Of a stretch of 64,000 nt of DNA, positions 9,930-20,101 are shown piece after piece. The notes under the pieces are model-generated. The model searched no databases and had not been told where the DNA came from. It saw nothing but the letters and a program-made list of their open reading frames with translations. Positions within the stretch are counted from its first letter, which is position 1; the number at the start of each line of letters is the position of its first letter. The DNA is from Actinernus sp. WN-2022. Lineage: Eukaryota; Cnidaria; Anthozoa; Actiniaria; Actinernidae. The translations under genes were made by a program, and so were the position numbers. The stretch spans positions 40,133,403 to 40,197,402 of the forward strand of contig JAOWCC010001634.1 in the NCBI GenBank assembly GCA_030867875.1, given 5' to 3'.

Positions 9930-12164
9930 GACTGAGTGTTCATTGTTTGACCGCCTTAGAATATTTTGTCAACAAACATTTAGCATTGTGTGTGTGTGTC
10001 CCTCTGCAATCAGGTCTATTCAAGTTTACAACAATGTTTTTGTCATTGTTACCTCATGATAATTTTAATTTTGGACTTTGTTAGCTTGAATTCGGTCAAG
10101 TAGAATGTAGTTTGTGTACTGTTATTCTTGTACAATATGGCTCAGTATTCAGAACTCGAACAACTCGAAGCCCTAGTGACAACATAAGATTTAGTTAAAT
10201 TTGAGACTGAAATGGAAACCTTTTACAGTATCTGACTCAGGCAGACTCAGTAACATACGCAGACGCAGTACCGTATTAATCATTAGCAGTACTTGTTCTA
10301 CTCACAGGTGTGACTGATAAGAACAAGCAACATACGCAGACGCAGTACCGTATTAATAACAAGAGGCCCTGAGTGGCCTTAACTCGGGCCATCTATAGCA
10401 TGTACTGCATGGAGTTCTAGCATAATTTTGTGTCAACATGGTTTGTGCCAGAGTAGCTAGAGAATTGCTTCTCTTCTGATGCTCTTGTCTGTCAAATGTC
10501 AATGTGCAAATGCCCCACGTATGCCGGGGGGGTTAGGTTAGGGTTATGGTATGCCGGGGGAAGGGGGGGGGGGGGGGGGGGTTGGAAATTATAGAGGCAT
10601 AATACACACACAACACACACATACATACATGCTGTGCATGTACATTTCAGCCACAATTTCCTTCAATTCTGTAGTTTAATATTACTTTCTTTTCAATATT
10701 ATTGTTCCTTGAGGGTCGTTAGAATTATTAAAAAAACTTGGTATGGGTATTATTGATTGAAGTGCAATGGTTATTTGAGTAAATGTAGTCTGCACGATAT
10801 CGAGTCACTCAAATTTGATGCATTGTAATTATATCAGGTGCAGTACGACTACAAGAAATCAAGCAATTTAGAACAACAAATTCCACATAATGTTGCTATT
10901 CAATGTGAATAGTTAGGTAATGTTGTTCTACATGTGAAAATAATAAAGACATCTATTTGTAATTCTCAATAACAAACCAGTGGAGATGGCTGAAATTCAG
11001 GCTAAATTCTCAATACAATATTTTCGATTGGGGGCGTAAACTACAGACCACCATTTTCTAGTATTAGTGAGCTGCCACTGTGCTAGTGCTCATTTTCTAC
11101 ATCTTGAAGGAGACTGAAACTTATAATGGCAAGCCACAAAGAAACATGCAATGTCCACTCAGTTTTTCTATCATTGGGCAAGAATAATTTTCATTCCCAA
11201 ATAATTCTTAAAAGTACTCGTACTCCTGATCGTGACCGAGTGAAAGTGACGATGCTGACGCCAAGAACTGAGGAACAACAACAACAATTACATTTATTTT
11301 CTCATAAGATGATGGAAATGTATACGAGTAATAAGGCATAATAAGAAATACAATGATGAGAAGGTAGGTCCTTAAGGTAACCTTAGGGTTATCTTAAGCC
11401 AGGACCACCTCAGATGGAAAACACTTAAACAAGATCTAGCTTGCATGGATACTGATAATGGTACCAAGAAAGAGGAAGGGAAAGAAAGAATGCCACTTGC
11501 ATATAAGTATACTCTCTCAGTTCTGGACCAAATTTAGTTTATTTTATAAACTTGCAATAATGATAAATACACTACTCTATACATAATATCATTATGTCAG
11601 TTCTAAAAAACAAATTAAAATAATACACTGTAGAATGCCTGAACCCAGAGATAATAATCAAATACGAGGAGGTACAGGCCAGATGTAAATAGACCTGGGA
11701 AATAGAACAAAATACAAAGTCAATAATTGTGTTAGGTGGTAACTGTCTTATGTTTAGGAAAGATTGGTTTTTACCAGTGTCAAAAACACGCCACAGATAA
11801 ATATGCGATTTCCACATCAGAGTCATTTATCGTTCGTTTGAAAAAATCTTCATTTCAGATTACTTACTCAGTTTATACTCACTCACTGCATGCTAGATTT
11901 TCGTTCCCGAATTTATAAACATTTAAATACATGTGCATGCATATAAATTATAATATTTTAAAAGGCCCCTGTCAGTCAGAGAACTGAGAAATCGGGTCAT
12001 TTCTACTATACTTTCGAGAGGTTAATAACAATAAATAACAACACAACGACAGTCAATTGGTATAAAGGTTATCATGTTCAGATTAGCGGCTACTTACATT
12101 TACAAGCTGTTGTCTTTATAGTCATGTCGCATAATATGTGATAAATTCCCGTCCAAAGCCCATG
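9930..12164. other. No gene recognised; short repeats
   Basis: Holds one and a third copies of the 75-bp repeat (10262-10357), the repeat terminus at 10358-10500, a poly-G run at 10551-10580 and CA-rich microsatellite near 10600. An ORF at 11126-11341 with a short Gln run matches nothing I know. Confidence 0.4.
10358..10500. repeat. Dispersed repeat terminus, inverted relative to 2085-2215
   Basis: Begins ATAACAAGAGGCCCTGAGTG and continues GCCTTAACTCGGGCC, the reverse complement of the segment at 2178-2215. Confidence 0.6.
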
Positions 12165-12410
12165 AGTAGTAGAAAGAGAGGCGAATTAGCCTCCTTTTTG
12201 CGGCGTACGCCGCCAGAATTGCGGCGTACCTGCGGCGTATGCATTAATTCAGGTGACGTCACAGTCCTATTGTCTTGGGCTCATGAATTTTGCGGCGTAC
12301 CTGATCAGAATTGCGGCGTATGCATAAATTCGGAATGCTAATTTTTAGGGCGCTCTCATTAATTCGGGTACGTTTGGCTAAAGCCTATTGTTTGGGGTCG
12401 TCTCTAAAAC

Positions 12411-12750
12411 CAGGAGCGATCGGCCCTGAATACATTCGAAGTTGAATGAAAAAAGTAATAAATATCTCGCAATATCTAAACCCCTTTGTAGCGTAAATAG
12501 TAAGAACAAACTACTTTTGATAGGCTCTAAACTGTCTTTATTATTTTCCTTTACAGTTAATAACTCACAAGATAATTGCAGGAGCGATCGGCCCTGAATA
12601 CATTCGAAGTTGAATGAAAAGAGTAATAAATATATCGGAATATCTAAACCCCTTTGTAGCGTAAATAGTAAGAACAAACTACTCGTGATAGGCTCTAAAC
12701 GGTCTTTATTATTTTCCTTTACAGTTAATAACTCATAAGATAATTGTATA
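12411..12750. repeat. Direct duplication of ~170 bp at the inner edge of the left Polinton inverted repeat
   Basis: Two adjacent copies (about 12411-12580 and 12581-12750) both run from CAGGAGCGATCGGCCCTGAA to AACTCA(C/T)AAGATAATTG. The right inverted repeat carries only one copy. Confidence 0.85.
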
Positions 12751-13171
12751 CAAAATCCACTGTGACTCGTTAGATCAACCCTGCTATTGTTCTTAGGGAT
12801 TAGCGATAACTGAAGAGCCTATTGTTTTGAGGAAAACTCTTGTGATGCAAATTCTTCTCTAAAACTCTTCTCTATTACCATACGAATAAAAACAAACCAC
12901 CAAAACAAAGTTTATTCAATCTCAAAAACACCAATTTACAGTTCGTTTTCCTTATAGTCGCGGAGTTGATAACATTCTTATTTCTCAGTTCTTGGGTTGA
13001 TATAATGTACCGTGTTATAAGATTACACTGATTTATGTTTCATTGATTTTTTTCTTGTTGACAAATGCTGCTTAACTTGGATAAGCTAACAATTAGAAGG
13101 GGAAAACAAATAGTTTGTCATTCCCAGGCTACACTCTATTCGTAAAGAATAAGACATTCGTTATCGTTGTT

Positions 13172-13456
13172 TTAGGTTATTTTCCAAACTAGACCGAAGA
13201 GATATTTACCATATCTGAAAGAATACCAAGACAGCTACCTGTCTATCGTTTAAAGGACTATCATGGATAACTTTTAGAAGGAACATTTTACGAAGCCGAG
13301 TTACAGAGAGTCGAAAAGCAAGATGATTTCTACCGGGTAGAAAAAGTCTTAAAAAAGCGTAAACGGAAAGGCAGGATTGAATACCTTGTCCAGTGGAAGG
13401 GGTATCCCGAGAGTTTTAATTCTTGGGTAGATGAAATTGATATAAAATACTTGTAA
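13172..13456 (+). pseudogene. Polinton-type integrase, C-terminal fragment with chromodomain
   Basis: The frame reads LGYFPN then a TAG (13190) where relatives have Trp, then TEEIFTISERIPRQLPVYRL, KDYHG, a second stop (TAA), then EGTFYEAELQRV. It ends in a chromodomain: FYRVEKVLKKRKRKGRIEYL, VQWKGYPESFNSWV, stop TAA at 13454-13456. The order (PVYRLKD, FYEEELQ, chromodomain) is the known C-terminal arrangement of Polinton integrases. The catalytic DDE core is missing. Two in-frame stops make it a relic. Confidence 0.85.
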
Positions 13457-13479
13457 TTAGATAGCTGATCGTTTTAATA

Positions 13480-13845
13480 AATTAATAAAGAAAACCTATT
13501 TATACTATCTGAAATGAGCCATGAATTAGCTGATTGGTTATAAACTCGAACCACTTTAGGTTTTTGTAATTTTGCTTCTTGTAAATAATACTTGTGCTCC
13601 TCTGGTGATAAGGTATGTACTTGAGATAAATGATTGGAAAGTTTCAATAAATATTATCCACAATTCGGCACCGGACAATTTTTACAAACGCGTTGACTCC
13701 TGTTAATCCTTTGAAGATCAAGATAAAACTAATTCTCTTCTCCGTCATAACTATCATCAGTGGAGTCCGTGCTCTCCTGAGAATCAGAGCTTTGATAAGA
13801 ATCTTCAGTCATTTCATCATCTGAGTTGGAACGATTAGCAGCCAT
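13480..13845 (-). pseudogene. Broken C2H2 zinc-finger ORF with acidic N-terminus (Polinton-associated)
   Basis: An ATG at 13845-13843 opens a Ser/Asp/Glu-rich stretch (MAANRSNSDDEMTEDSYQSS). A TAG at 13731-13729 stops it after 38 codons, but the same frame continues with CKNCPVPNCG, another stop, then KLSNHLSQVHTLSPEE and YLQEAKLQKP. This is a decayed second copy of the ORF at 14008-14283. Confidence 0.7.
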
Positions 13846-14007
13846 CGTTTATATCTTTACTGTTCAAGGATCGGGAGTATAATGTCAGACCCTTAAAAGT
13901 TTCCAACTTTATAGAAAACAAATTGGTGTGGTCACTAAGTTTAACAAATGTCGATTAGCTGATTTAGCTAAGGTCTCTCAGTTAGACCAATATTATAAGC
14001 AGGATTC

Positions 14008-14283
14008 CTAACCAACATATTTTCCATTATCAACAACTGGATTTACATTCCTCGACAAAAACTTTCTTTTTTGAAGTTTCGCTTCTTGTAAATATGGTTT
14101 ACGTTCTTGAGTTGATAATCTATGGACTTGTGCCAAGTGGTTGGATAATTTAACAAGATACTTTGATCCACAATTAGGTACAGGGCAGTTTTTCAAAGTC
14201 CGATTTTCCATGTTCATTCGTTGAAAGTTAGTATCAAATAGTACAAATCTACTTGATCGATCGTCCCTTTTATCTCCTTTCAT
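14008..14283 (-). CDS. C2H2 zinc-finger ORF of the Polinton-derived element (91 aa)
   Basis: An intact short ORF on the opposite strand to the integrase remnant. A single zinc finger lies around residues 33-56: CPVPNCGSKYLVKLSNHLAQ then VH, a C-x4-C...H-x4-H pattern. A basic, Leu/Lys-rich tail follows (RKPYLQEAKLQKRKF). A decayed relative lies next to it at 13480-13845. Similar small C2H2 ORFs accompany cnidarian Polinton-like elements as I recall; a DNA-binding role is inference. It ends close to the right inverted repeat, so it may use a promoter there. Confidence 0.65.
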   Translation of the reverse strand: MKGDKRDDRSSRFVLFDTNFQRMNMENRTLKNCPVPNCGSKYLVKLSNHLAQVHRLSTQERKPYLQEAKLQKRKFLSRNVNPVVDNGKYVG

Positions 14284-14787
14284 CCCTTTTGTCGCCTCTT
14301 TTCCCGCCTTTTTTCGTATTGAAATAAAAAAAGAGGGATTAAAAAAAGAAAAAGGCGGGACAAGAGGCGATTATCTTATGAGTTATTAACTGTAAAGGAA
14401 AATAATAAAGACAGTTTAGAGCCTATCACAAGTAGTTTGTTCTTACTATTTACGCTACAAAGGGGTTTAGATATTGCGAGATATTTATTACTTTTTTCAT
14501 TCAACTTCGAATGTATTCAGGGCCGATCGCTCCTGGTTTTAGAGACGACCCCAAACAATAGGCTTTAGCCAAACGTACCCGAATTAATGAGAGCGCCCTA
14601 AATATTAGCATTCCGAATTTATGCATACGCCGCAATTCTGATCAGGTACGCCGCAAAATTCATGAGCCCAAGACAATAGGACTGTGACGTCACCTGAATT
14701 AATGCATACGCCGCAGGTACGCCGCAATTCTGGCGGCGTACGCCGCAAAAAGGAGGCTAATTCGCCTCTCTTCCTACTACTCCCGTG

Positions 14788-15085
14788 AAACACATTTCAG
14801 CTTTAGAAAAGAGAAAAATCTTGGTATTGCACTTGAAGGAACCTTTGGTTTACACAAAAAACCAGCTGATATTAAAGGTTTTGCTAAGTCAAAACTCCAC
14901 TCGCCGCCATCTTGAAAAACCTGAAAATGTTGTCCACTGTTCACATGTCACATGGCTGGCGCAACGTACGTGTCACGTGACCAGTCGGAATCTGATTGGT
15001 CGACGGCGCCAAAACGACACACACACAAAAAAAAAACACTTGCGATTTAAGACTCGTGCCGGCCAAAGGCCTGACCCGAGTAATA
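14788..15085. other. No gene recognised
   Basis: Flank of the Polinton-derived element. Contains CACGTG-type sites (GTGTCACGTGACC) and a short CA run. No supported ORF. Confidence 0.4.
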
Positions 15086-15259
15086 TAAACTAATTGAGAT
15101 TTTGAGACGCGATACCGAATTATATTGCCGGCCAGTTGGGAGAAAATATATTCCGTATTGGGCGGAGTCGCGCAGCGAGGAAGCCCAATACGAAGAATAT
15201 ATTTTCTTCCAACGCCGGCAATATAATTCGGTATCGCGTCTCAAAATCTCAATTAGTTT
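15086..15259. mobile_element. Foldback (hairpin) element, ~80-bp arms
   Basis: Almost perfectly palindromic. It starts AAACTAATTGAGATTTTGAG and ends with the reverse complement. Arms share ACGCGATACCGAATTATATT and the centre is TATTGGGCGGAGTCGCGCAG. A related fragment (GAGACGCAATACCATGTTAT) lies near 15658. Confidence 0.85.
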
Positions 15260-15725
15260 TGTATCGCGATTCAACAGTTAAGTCGGGAATTGTTAAAAGA
15301 AAGAAGAGAATGAAGCACCAAACTTATTCTGATCGTAATTTCAAATCTCAAAAGGCGCCTAGTATATCTATGGCAACGGTTTCACGGCTTGAGTGGCGAA
15401 AACGTTCGCGACGTGTTTTGAAATCTCTTCAAAAATTATGAAAATTGTACTTTTAGCGAATAAGAGTGTTAGATTTCTGACGGAAACTACAATGCCAACC
15501 TTACCTTTAGGATTGAATGATGCTTATCTTGTAATTTACAGTGTTTTGAAGGTGAAATTGTAGAAATCTTGCTGTTGAACAAACGACTTTTGACCTTGAC
15601 CTGGAACCCATGTAACTGCAAGGGCTCGCGCAAGAGCCAATCAGAGGCTGGTATTCTGAGACGCAATACCATGTTATATTGGCGTCTCAAAAGTAAACAA
15701 AGTGATCAGTGAATCGTGATACTTA
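15260..15725. other. No gene recognised
   Basis: Short ORFs in this stretch have no recognisable domain. Includes the hairpin-element fragment at 15650-15690. Confidence 0.35.
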
Positions 15726-15985
15726 GCAGTACTGTATATCTCACAGGTGTGAGATAAGAACTAGCAACATACGCAGACGCAGTACCGTATTAATAATTAG
15801 CAGTACTTGTTCTATTCACAGGTGTGAGATAAGAACAAGCAACATACGCAGACGCAGTACCGTATTAATCGTTAGCAGTACTTGTTCTACTCACAGGTGT
15901 GAGATAAGAACAAGCAACATACGCAGACGCATGCAGTACCGTATTAATCGTTAGCAGTACTTGTTCTACTCACAGGTGTAATGCT
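15726..15985. repeat. 75-bp tandem repeat, ~3.5 copies
   Basis: The unit contains GCAGTACTTGTTCTACTCAC, AGGTGTGAGATAAGAACAAG and CATACGCAGACGCAGTACCG. CTTGTTCT and AGAACAAG inside each unit form an inverted repeat. The same unit occurs at 10262-10357. Confidence 0.85.
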
Positions 15986-17254
15986 TGCGCTTATGCTGAT
16001 GTCGCCAGTGTGAACCAGGATTTTAAGGGACGGTGCAAGCTATCAGTTTCGATTCCTTTCCTGTATTCAGGATCTGTTGATTACTGTACGTATTCTTTTA
16101 AATCCTACTCACAGGAGCTGAGGATCGGAGCTCGAGTTATAAAACTGAATTTTGGCTTGGGAACCATTTTCTAGGGCATTAAAACTAGAGGCAGAGACGG
16201 TCCCTTTAACCCCTGTGGAGGGAGATCGTGCAACATATAGACCTGCATAATTGTGGGCCCCTACTTTCGGTTATATGAAAATACATCTCTAGCCTCACTT
16301 CCATGTTAAATTTGCTATCAAGCTGCATGGTGGATTCAATAACTCTTTGCATAATATGGTTCTTACTTCCGGTTGTATGAAAGCGAGGTTGGAGATGTAA
16401 CCAGAAGTATGAACGCATTATTATGAAAAGGGTTTATTTCCCAAGTATTTAGTATTAAAGCAGATTTCGTATGAGTGCGACAAACTACGGCAATAGGGAC
16501 TTTAAGCAACCAGGACGGCGCCGGCAATGACGACGGGACGTAGAAAAGTGCTTTCTCCCGAAATTTGGTGTCTACTATTTCCCTTGTTCGCCTTGCATTG
16601 TTTTTCACAACCAGTTTTTTGAAAAATATGATGAGTATAGCGTTCCGTTCACGCCGAACGAAAAACGGATTGATTTACTTTCTTACGTTCGCTTTCTCCT
16701 TAAAACGTACAATTTGGGTTATCACGTTGTGTTTTTGCAGAGAACGGTGGAAATTAACGTACAGCTATTGTATTTTGTAATTAAGGCTATTGTTTTATGC
16801 CATCGTCGTAGACATTGCTGTCGTGTTGCTTAAAGTCCCTAATAACTACGGTACGGTTATTTCAGTTGTTTTTGTCCTGCTTATCCAATCAAATTACACC
16901 AAACCTTTTCGCGACAACCGGCTGATTCTAAAAATAGCCGATCTGGGGACACGCTGGTTCAAATGTGTAACAGATAGGCGATCCTGGTAATGGCTCCTAG
17001 GTGGTGGTAGTTGCGCTGTAACATGTTATTTCATTTCTAATTAGGTGAATATTGTAATCACGCCTTTGTCAAAAACCTACCGAGAGAAATTTGTCTTTCC
17101 CGATCGTCACCCGTCCTATGACGCAGGAGTGGAAACCCGCGATGAAAATGGTCAGTGGTCACCGCCTGCGATGAAGTTAAAGTTTGAAGATAACAAGATG
17201 TTTGAAGAGACACATCTTTGAGCAACGAATGGCAAAATATGGCCGCTGTATATT
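15986..17254. other. No gene recognised
   Basis: Starts with the putative right terminus (to about 16020) of the repeat that begins at 9400. Several short ORFs on both strands lack any family resemblance. Confidence 0.35.
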
Positions 17255-17690
17255 TAACCACAATCCCTTGCGAACCTTAAACTCAGTCCAAACAATGATT
17301 GTCGGTTTAGAGGACTGGGAACTTAGTACATTTTAACCTGGAATTGCCTCCGGATTAAATAAATCTTACGGAAGAATGTTAACTTAATCAGTTGGGACCT
17401 GGACTGATATGTTTCTTTCTTTGTTGTAGGAGAACTTGATAGATTCGTGTAATACATAAATTTCCTTCTTTGGAAGGAGTGGCCGCGGAAGATTCAAAAC
17501 GACACTTTTGCTTGCTATTTTTTTGATATGAGAAATCGTCTGTTCTCTCAAATAACAGTGTCTTGGTACTTGCTTGTTATAAAGATTTAAAACCTCTCTA
17601 CCTTGATTTTACAACGGATTTATAGGTTTTCAAGCGCAAAGGTTTGTGGGTTAAAGTGCAGGCGCCATCTTTTTCGTTACGGTGGATTTT
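17255..17690. repeat. Dispersed repeat, second copy at 61048-61310
   Basis: Left part CCACAATCCCTTGCGAACCT matches 61050-61069. Right part AGATTTAAAACCTCTC, GATTTTACAACGG and GCAAAGGTTTGTGG matches 61195-61260. The two ends are partly inverted copies of each other, so this is probably a MITE family. Confidence 0.6.
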
Positions 17691-18495
17691 CGAGAGTCAT
17701 GCATGAGATGTTCAGTTGATTGCATTTAAAACAAAAAAATCTGAATTTCTAACGAGACCTCAGTGAAACAACCATGGGGGCTGATCAAAGCCAGGTCCGG
17801 GCTAATCCACAGATCGAATTGGAATTTAGCTCTCAAGCATGCTAAGGCCTGGTTCAGGGTTCAAATTTCGGGTAATAACTGTTTTCCTAATTCCAGCACA
17901 GCCGAGAATGATAAGTACGCCAAGTTTCTCACGATAATAGGTATCGCCATTCTTGACTACCTTAAGTGGTTTGTGTGTAGTAAAACGTGTCACGTGGTCT
18001 ATCACGTGACTTAGAACACGAAATCAGTAAATCAAAAATGCGGCTCCGAGTTTAAAACAGCTAGGATGATGAGTGGATATGTTTAGTTAAGGTTGAAGCC
18101 TTTTACCTAAACCAGCTTAGAAAAGATGACTACAATGTTTCGTTAACGAGTAATGAAGGCGAACATTATGCAAAATAGGTCACGTGACTTTTCGTATCCT
18201 TAATATCTCCTTATCTTTACATGATAGTCATGTTTTCTAAGCGTGGTATGAAATACTGTGCGAGGAGTAATGTTTGAGCAGGGTTACTTTATATTCATAT
18301 GTTATCGTCGGAGCCGTATTTCACTTAAACGATTTTATATACTTATGACGTCATCGATCACGTGATACGACAACCATCCACTTAACAAATTTAAGGAAGT
18401 TGATATTAGTATTATGGTGTAATTATGTTTAGTTTAAACTGTTATTTCTGTCAGAAAACATTTTTTTAACGTACATCTATTTTCCGTTAAATGAA
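17691..18495. other. Repeat-like stretch with CACGTG sites; no gene
   Basis: AGGCCTGGTTCA at 17844 reappears inverted at 18496-18507, and GCGGCTCCGAG near 18040 pairs with CGGAGCCGTATT near 18309, suggesting an old nested MITE. Several ATCACGTGA motifs are present. Confidence 0.4.
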
Positions 18496-18507
18496 CCAGG
18501 CCTCAAC

Positions 18508-18970
18508 AGAGGGGCTGAATGGGGTTAACTGATAACTGAGAAATGGCCAAAAATATTACTGTTAACTGAGAATTTTACCTTTTTTTAGCTGTTAGCTGAT
18601 ATTTGTGAGATAGCTGTTACCTGATATTTCATTATTTTTTATTAAAATGACGTAACGTCACATGCTATTATTGGCTTTTCGGATGGTTTTCGACAGATTT
18701 GATCCAGTTGATAATAGTCAAACATTAAACATGACACATCAGAGTTATCTGATACTAGAAAAATCTATTGAATAGACAAAATGTAGTGTTTGATGTTGAA
18801 TTAGCGGTTATTATTCATTTCATACCAGCAAATATGTATTCAAATCAGGTTAGGGTAGTCTTTTTATATAACTTAACTGATAACAGCAAAATTTAACTGA
18901 TAACTGATAAATAGCTAAAAATTTAGCTGTTAACTGATATTGGTACCCCACCATTCAGCCCCTCTTAACA
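18508..18970. mobile_element. MITE with AGGGGCTGAATGG termini
   Basis: Begins AGAGGGGCTGAATGG and ends with the inverted CCATTCAGCCCCTC. Sub-terminal regions are full of the short motif TAACTGATAACTGA and its complement CAGTTAACAGCT. Confidence 0.75.
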
Positions 18971-18974
18971 TGCT

Positions 18975-19137
18975 TGAGTTGTTAGTTTTTGCGGAGGGAG
19001 GAAAACAGGAGGACTCGGAGAAAAACCCTCGGAGCAAGATACCAACAAACTCAACTCACATATGGCGCCACATCCGGGAATCGAACCTGAGCCACAGTGG
19101 TGAGAGGCGAAGCGCTTAGCCACCGCGCCACCCCGGC
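18975..19137 (-). mobile_element. tRNA-derived SINE, minus strand
   Basis: On the minus strand: GGGGTGGCGCGGTGGCTAAG (A box region), CAGGTTCGATTCCCGG (B box), then GAGTTGAGTTTGTTGG and CTCCGAGGGTTTTTCTCCGA. Related to the SINE at 4765. Confidence 0.8.
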
Positions 19138-19600
19138 TAGAGAAGAAAGTACACTGGTAGTTGGGCTGATGCTTATAATAATACCGAGAACAACAACAAG
19201 ATAATATATTATCTTACATGGTCAGGCTAGGATTAAGGTTATTTACGAGTGGGTTGGTCCTGAAAAAAACTTAGAGGCTATATCTATATTTAGGACCACT
19301 CAGGCGGACATTAGTGCAGAAAAGCAAAGTACTAACAAACAACGGTAATTTAGTTTATCTAATAGCTTAAAGCATCATTCTGTAAGGAGAAAAAATACTA
19401 TGAATGTAATTATAAGTTGAGACCAATTAAATAAGTAACATTTTTATTAGTGGATTAAATTTATGTTTGGTAATCTATCTTCATTAAATTGGTAATCTTT
19501 GCCGATGAAAAGGGCAGCTTCGATTTGAAGTAATCTAGTTCCGGCCCTCTTTCCATAAATTAAACAACACAACACGTTCTCTATAAGACCTATAACGCCA
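19138..19600. other. No gene recognised
   Basis: AT-rich sequence between the SINE and a solitary element end. No supported ORF. Confidence 0.35.
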
Positions 19601-19601
19601 C

Positions 19602-19676
19602 CCAAAACGCATTCTCAAACGTTCACCCAACTTGCCTGCTCTGAATTTCAGAGTACCCAGCTTGCCTGCTCTGAAG
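19602..19676. repeat. Solitary end of the 30-bp-minisatellite element family
   Basis: AACGCATTCTCAAACG followed by two units of the CAACTTGCCTGCTCTGAATT minisatellite. This matches the left end of the 8.3-kb element at 25864 and looks like a lone terminus. Confidence 0.65.
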
Positions 19677-20101
19677 TCATTCTATAATGTAGTTAGGAGT
19701 GAAGAGATATTAGAAAACCAAAAATCTTTATAAAAAAATCAGATAAATTAGTAATTAATAGGTACTCAGTTAAGTTATTTCAAACCTTAATCTCAATATT
19801 TTTTATTGCTTGTTTTCCATATAATAAAGTAGTTGTATAAACAGTTTTAAAAGTAACAATACGTAACAGAACTATGCAAGATTCTATTGTTCAGCGGCAA
19901 TAGGCTTTTCGCACATAACAAGGTTCTGTTTTTTATATTATGCACACATCAACCCTTAAATAATAAATCCACTGAAACTGTGTTTTAAAACTACTTTCCT
20001 TTTGTGTGAAAACATTTCGTCCAATTGTAAGAGTCCAAAACAATAACCAAGAAAGAGTTCAATTTTAAAATGTTCCCTACGTTGAATTTTCGTTATATTT
20101 A
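19677..20101. other. No gene recognised
   Basis: AT-rich sequence; no supported ORF or repeat. Confidence 0.35.

Larger units (their letters stand above)
12165..14781. mobile_element. Non-autonomous Polinton/Maverick-derived element (2.6 kb)
   Basis: Both ends start AGTAGTAG and form inverted repeats of about 412 bp (12165-12576 and 14370-14781) with very few mismatches. Six bases just outside each end are CCCATG and CCCGTG, a 6-bp target-site duplication with one change. Polintons are known for long inverted repeats, a start of the AGT type and 6-bp duplications. Inside lie a broken integrase C-terminus with chromodomain and two C2H2 zinc-finger ORFs. Polymerase, ATPase, protease and capsid genes are absent, so this is an internally deleted derivative. 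Near-identity of the repeats suggests recent insertion. Confidence 0.88.

Noticed and set aside
11126..11341. 71-codon ORF with a short Gln run
   Set aside because: No recognisable family, no splice or start support; left unannotated.
12378..12677. 99-codon minus-strand ORF
   Set aside because: Lies wholly inside the Polinton inverted repeat and its duplication; the peptide repeats itself and has no known domain.
17058..17261. Second discoidin-like exon near the repeat shared with 61 kb
   Set aside because: The shared sequence starts after exon 3 at 61048 and is a repeat; translation of 17058-17261 does not show discoidin landmarks.
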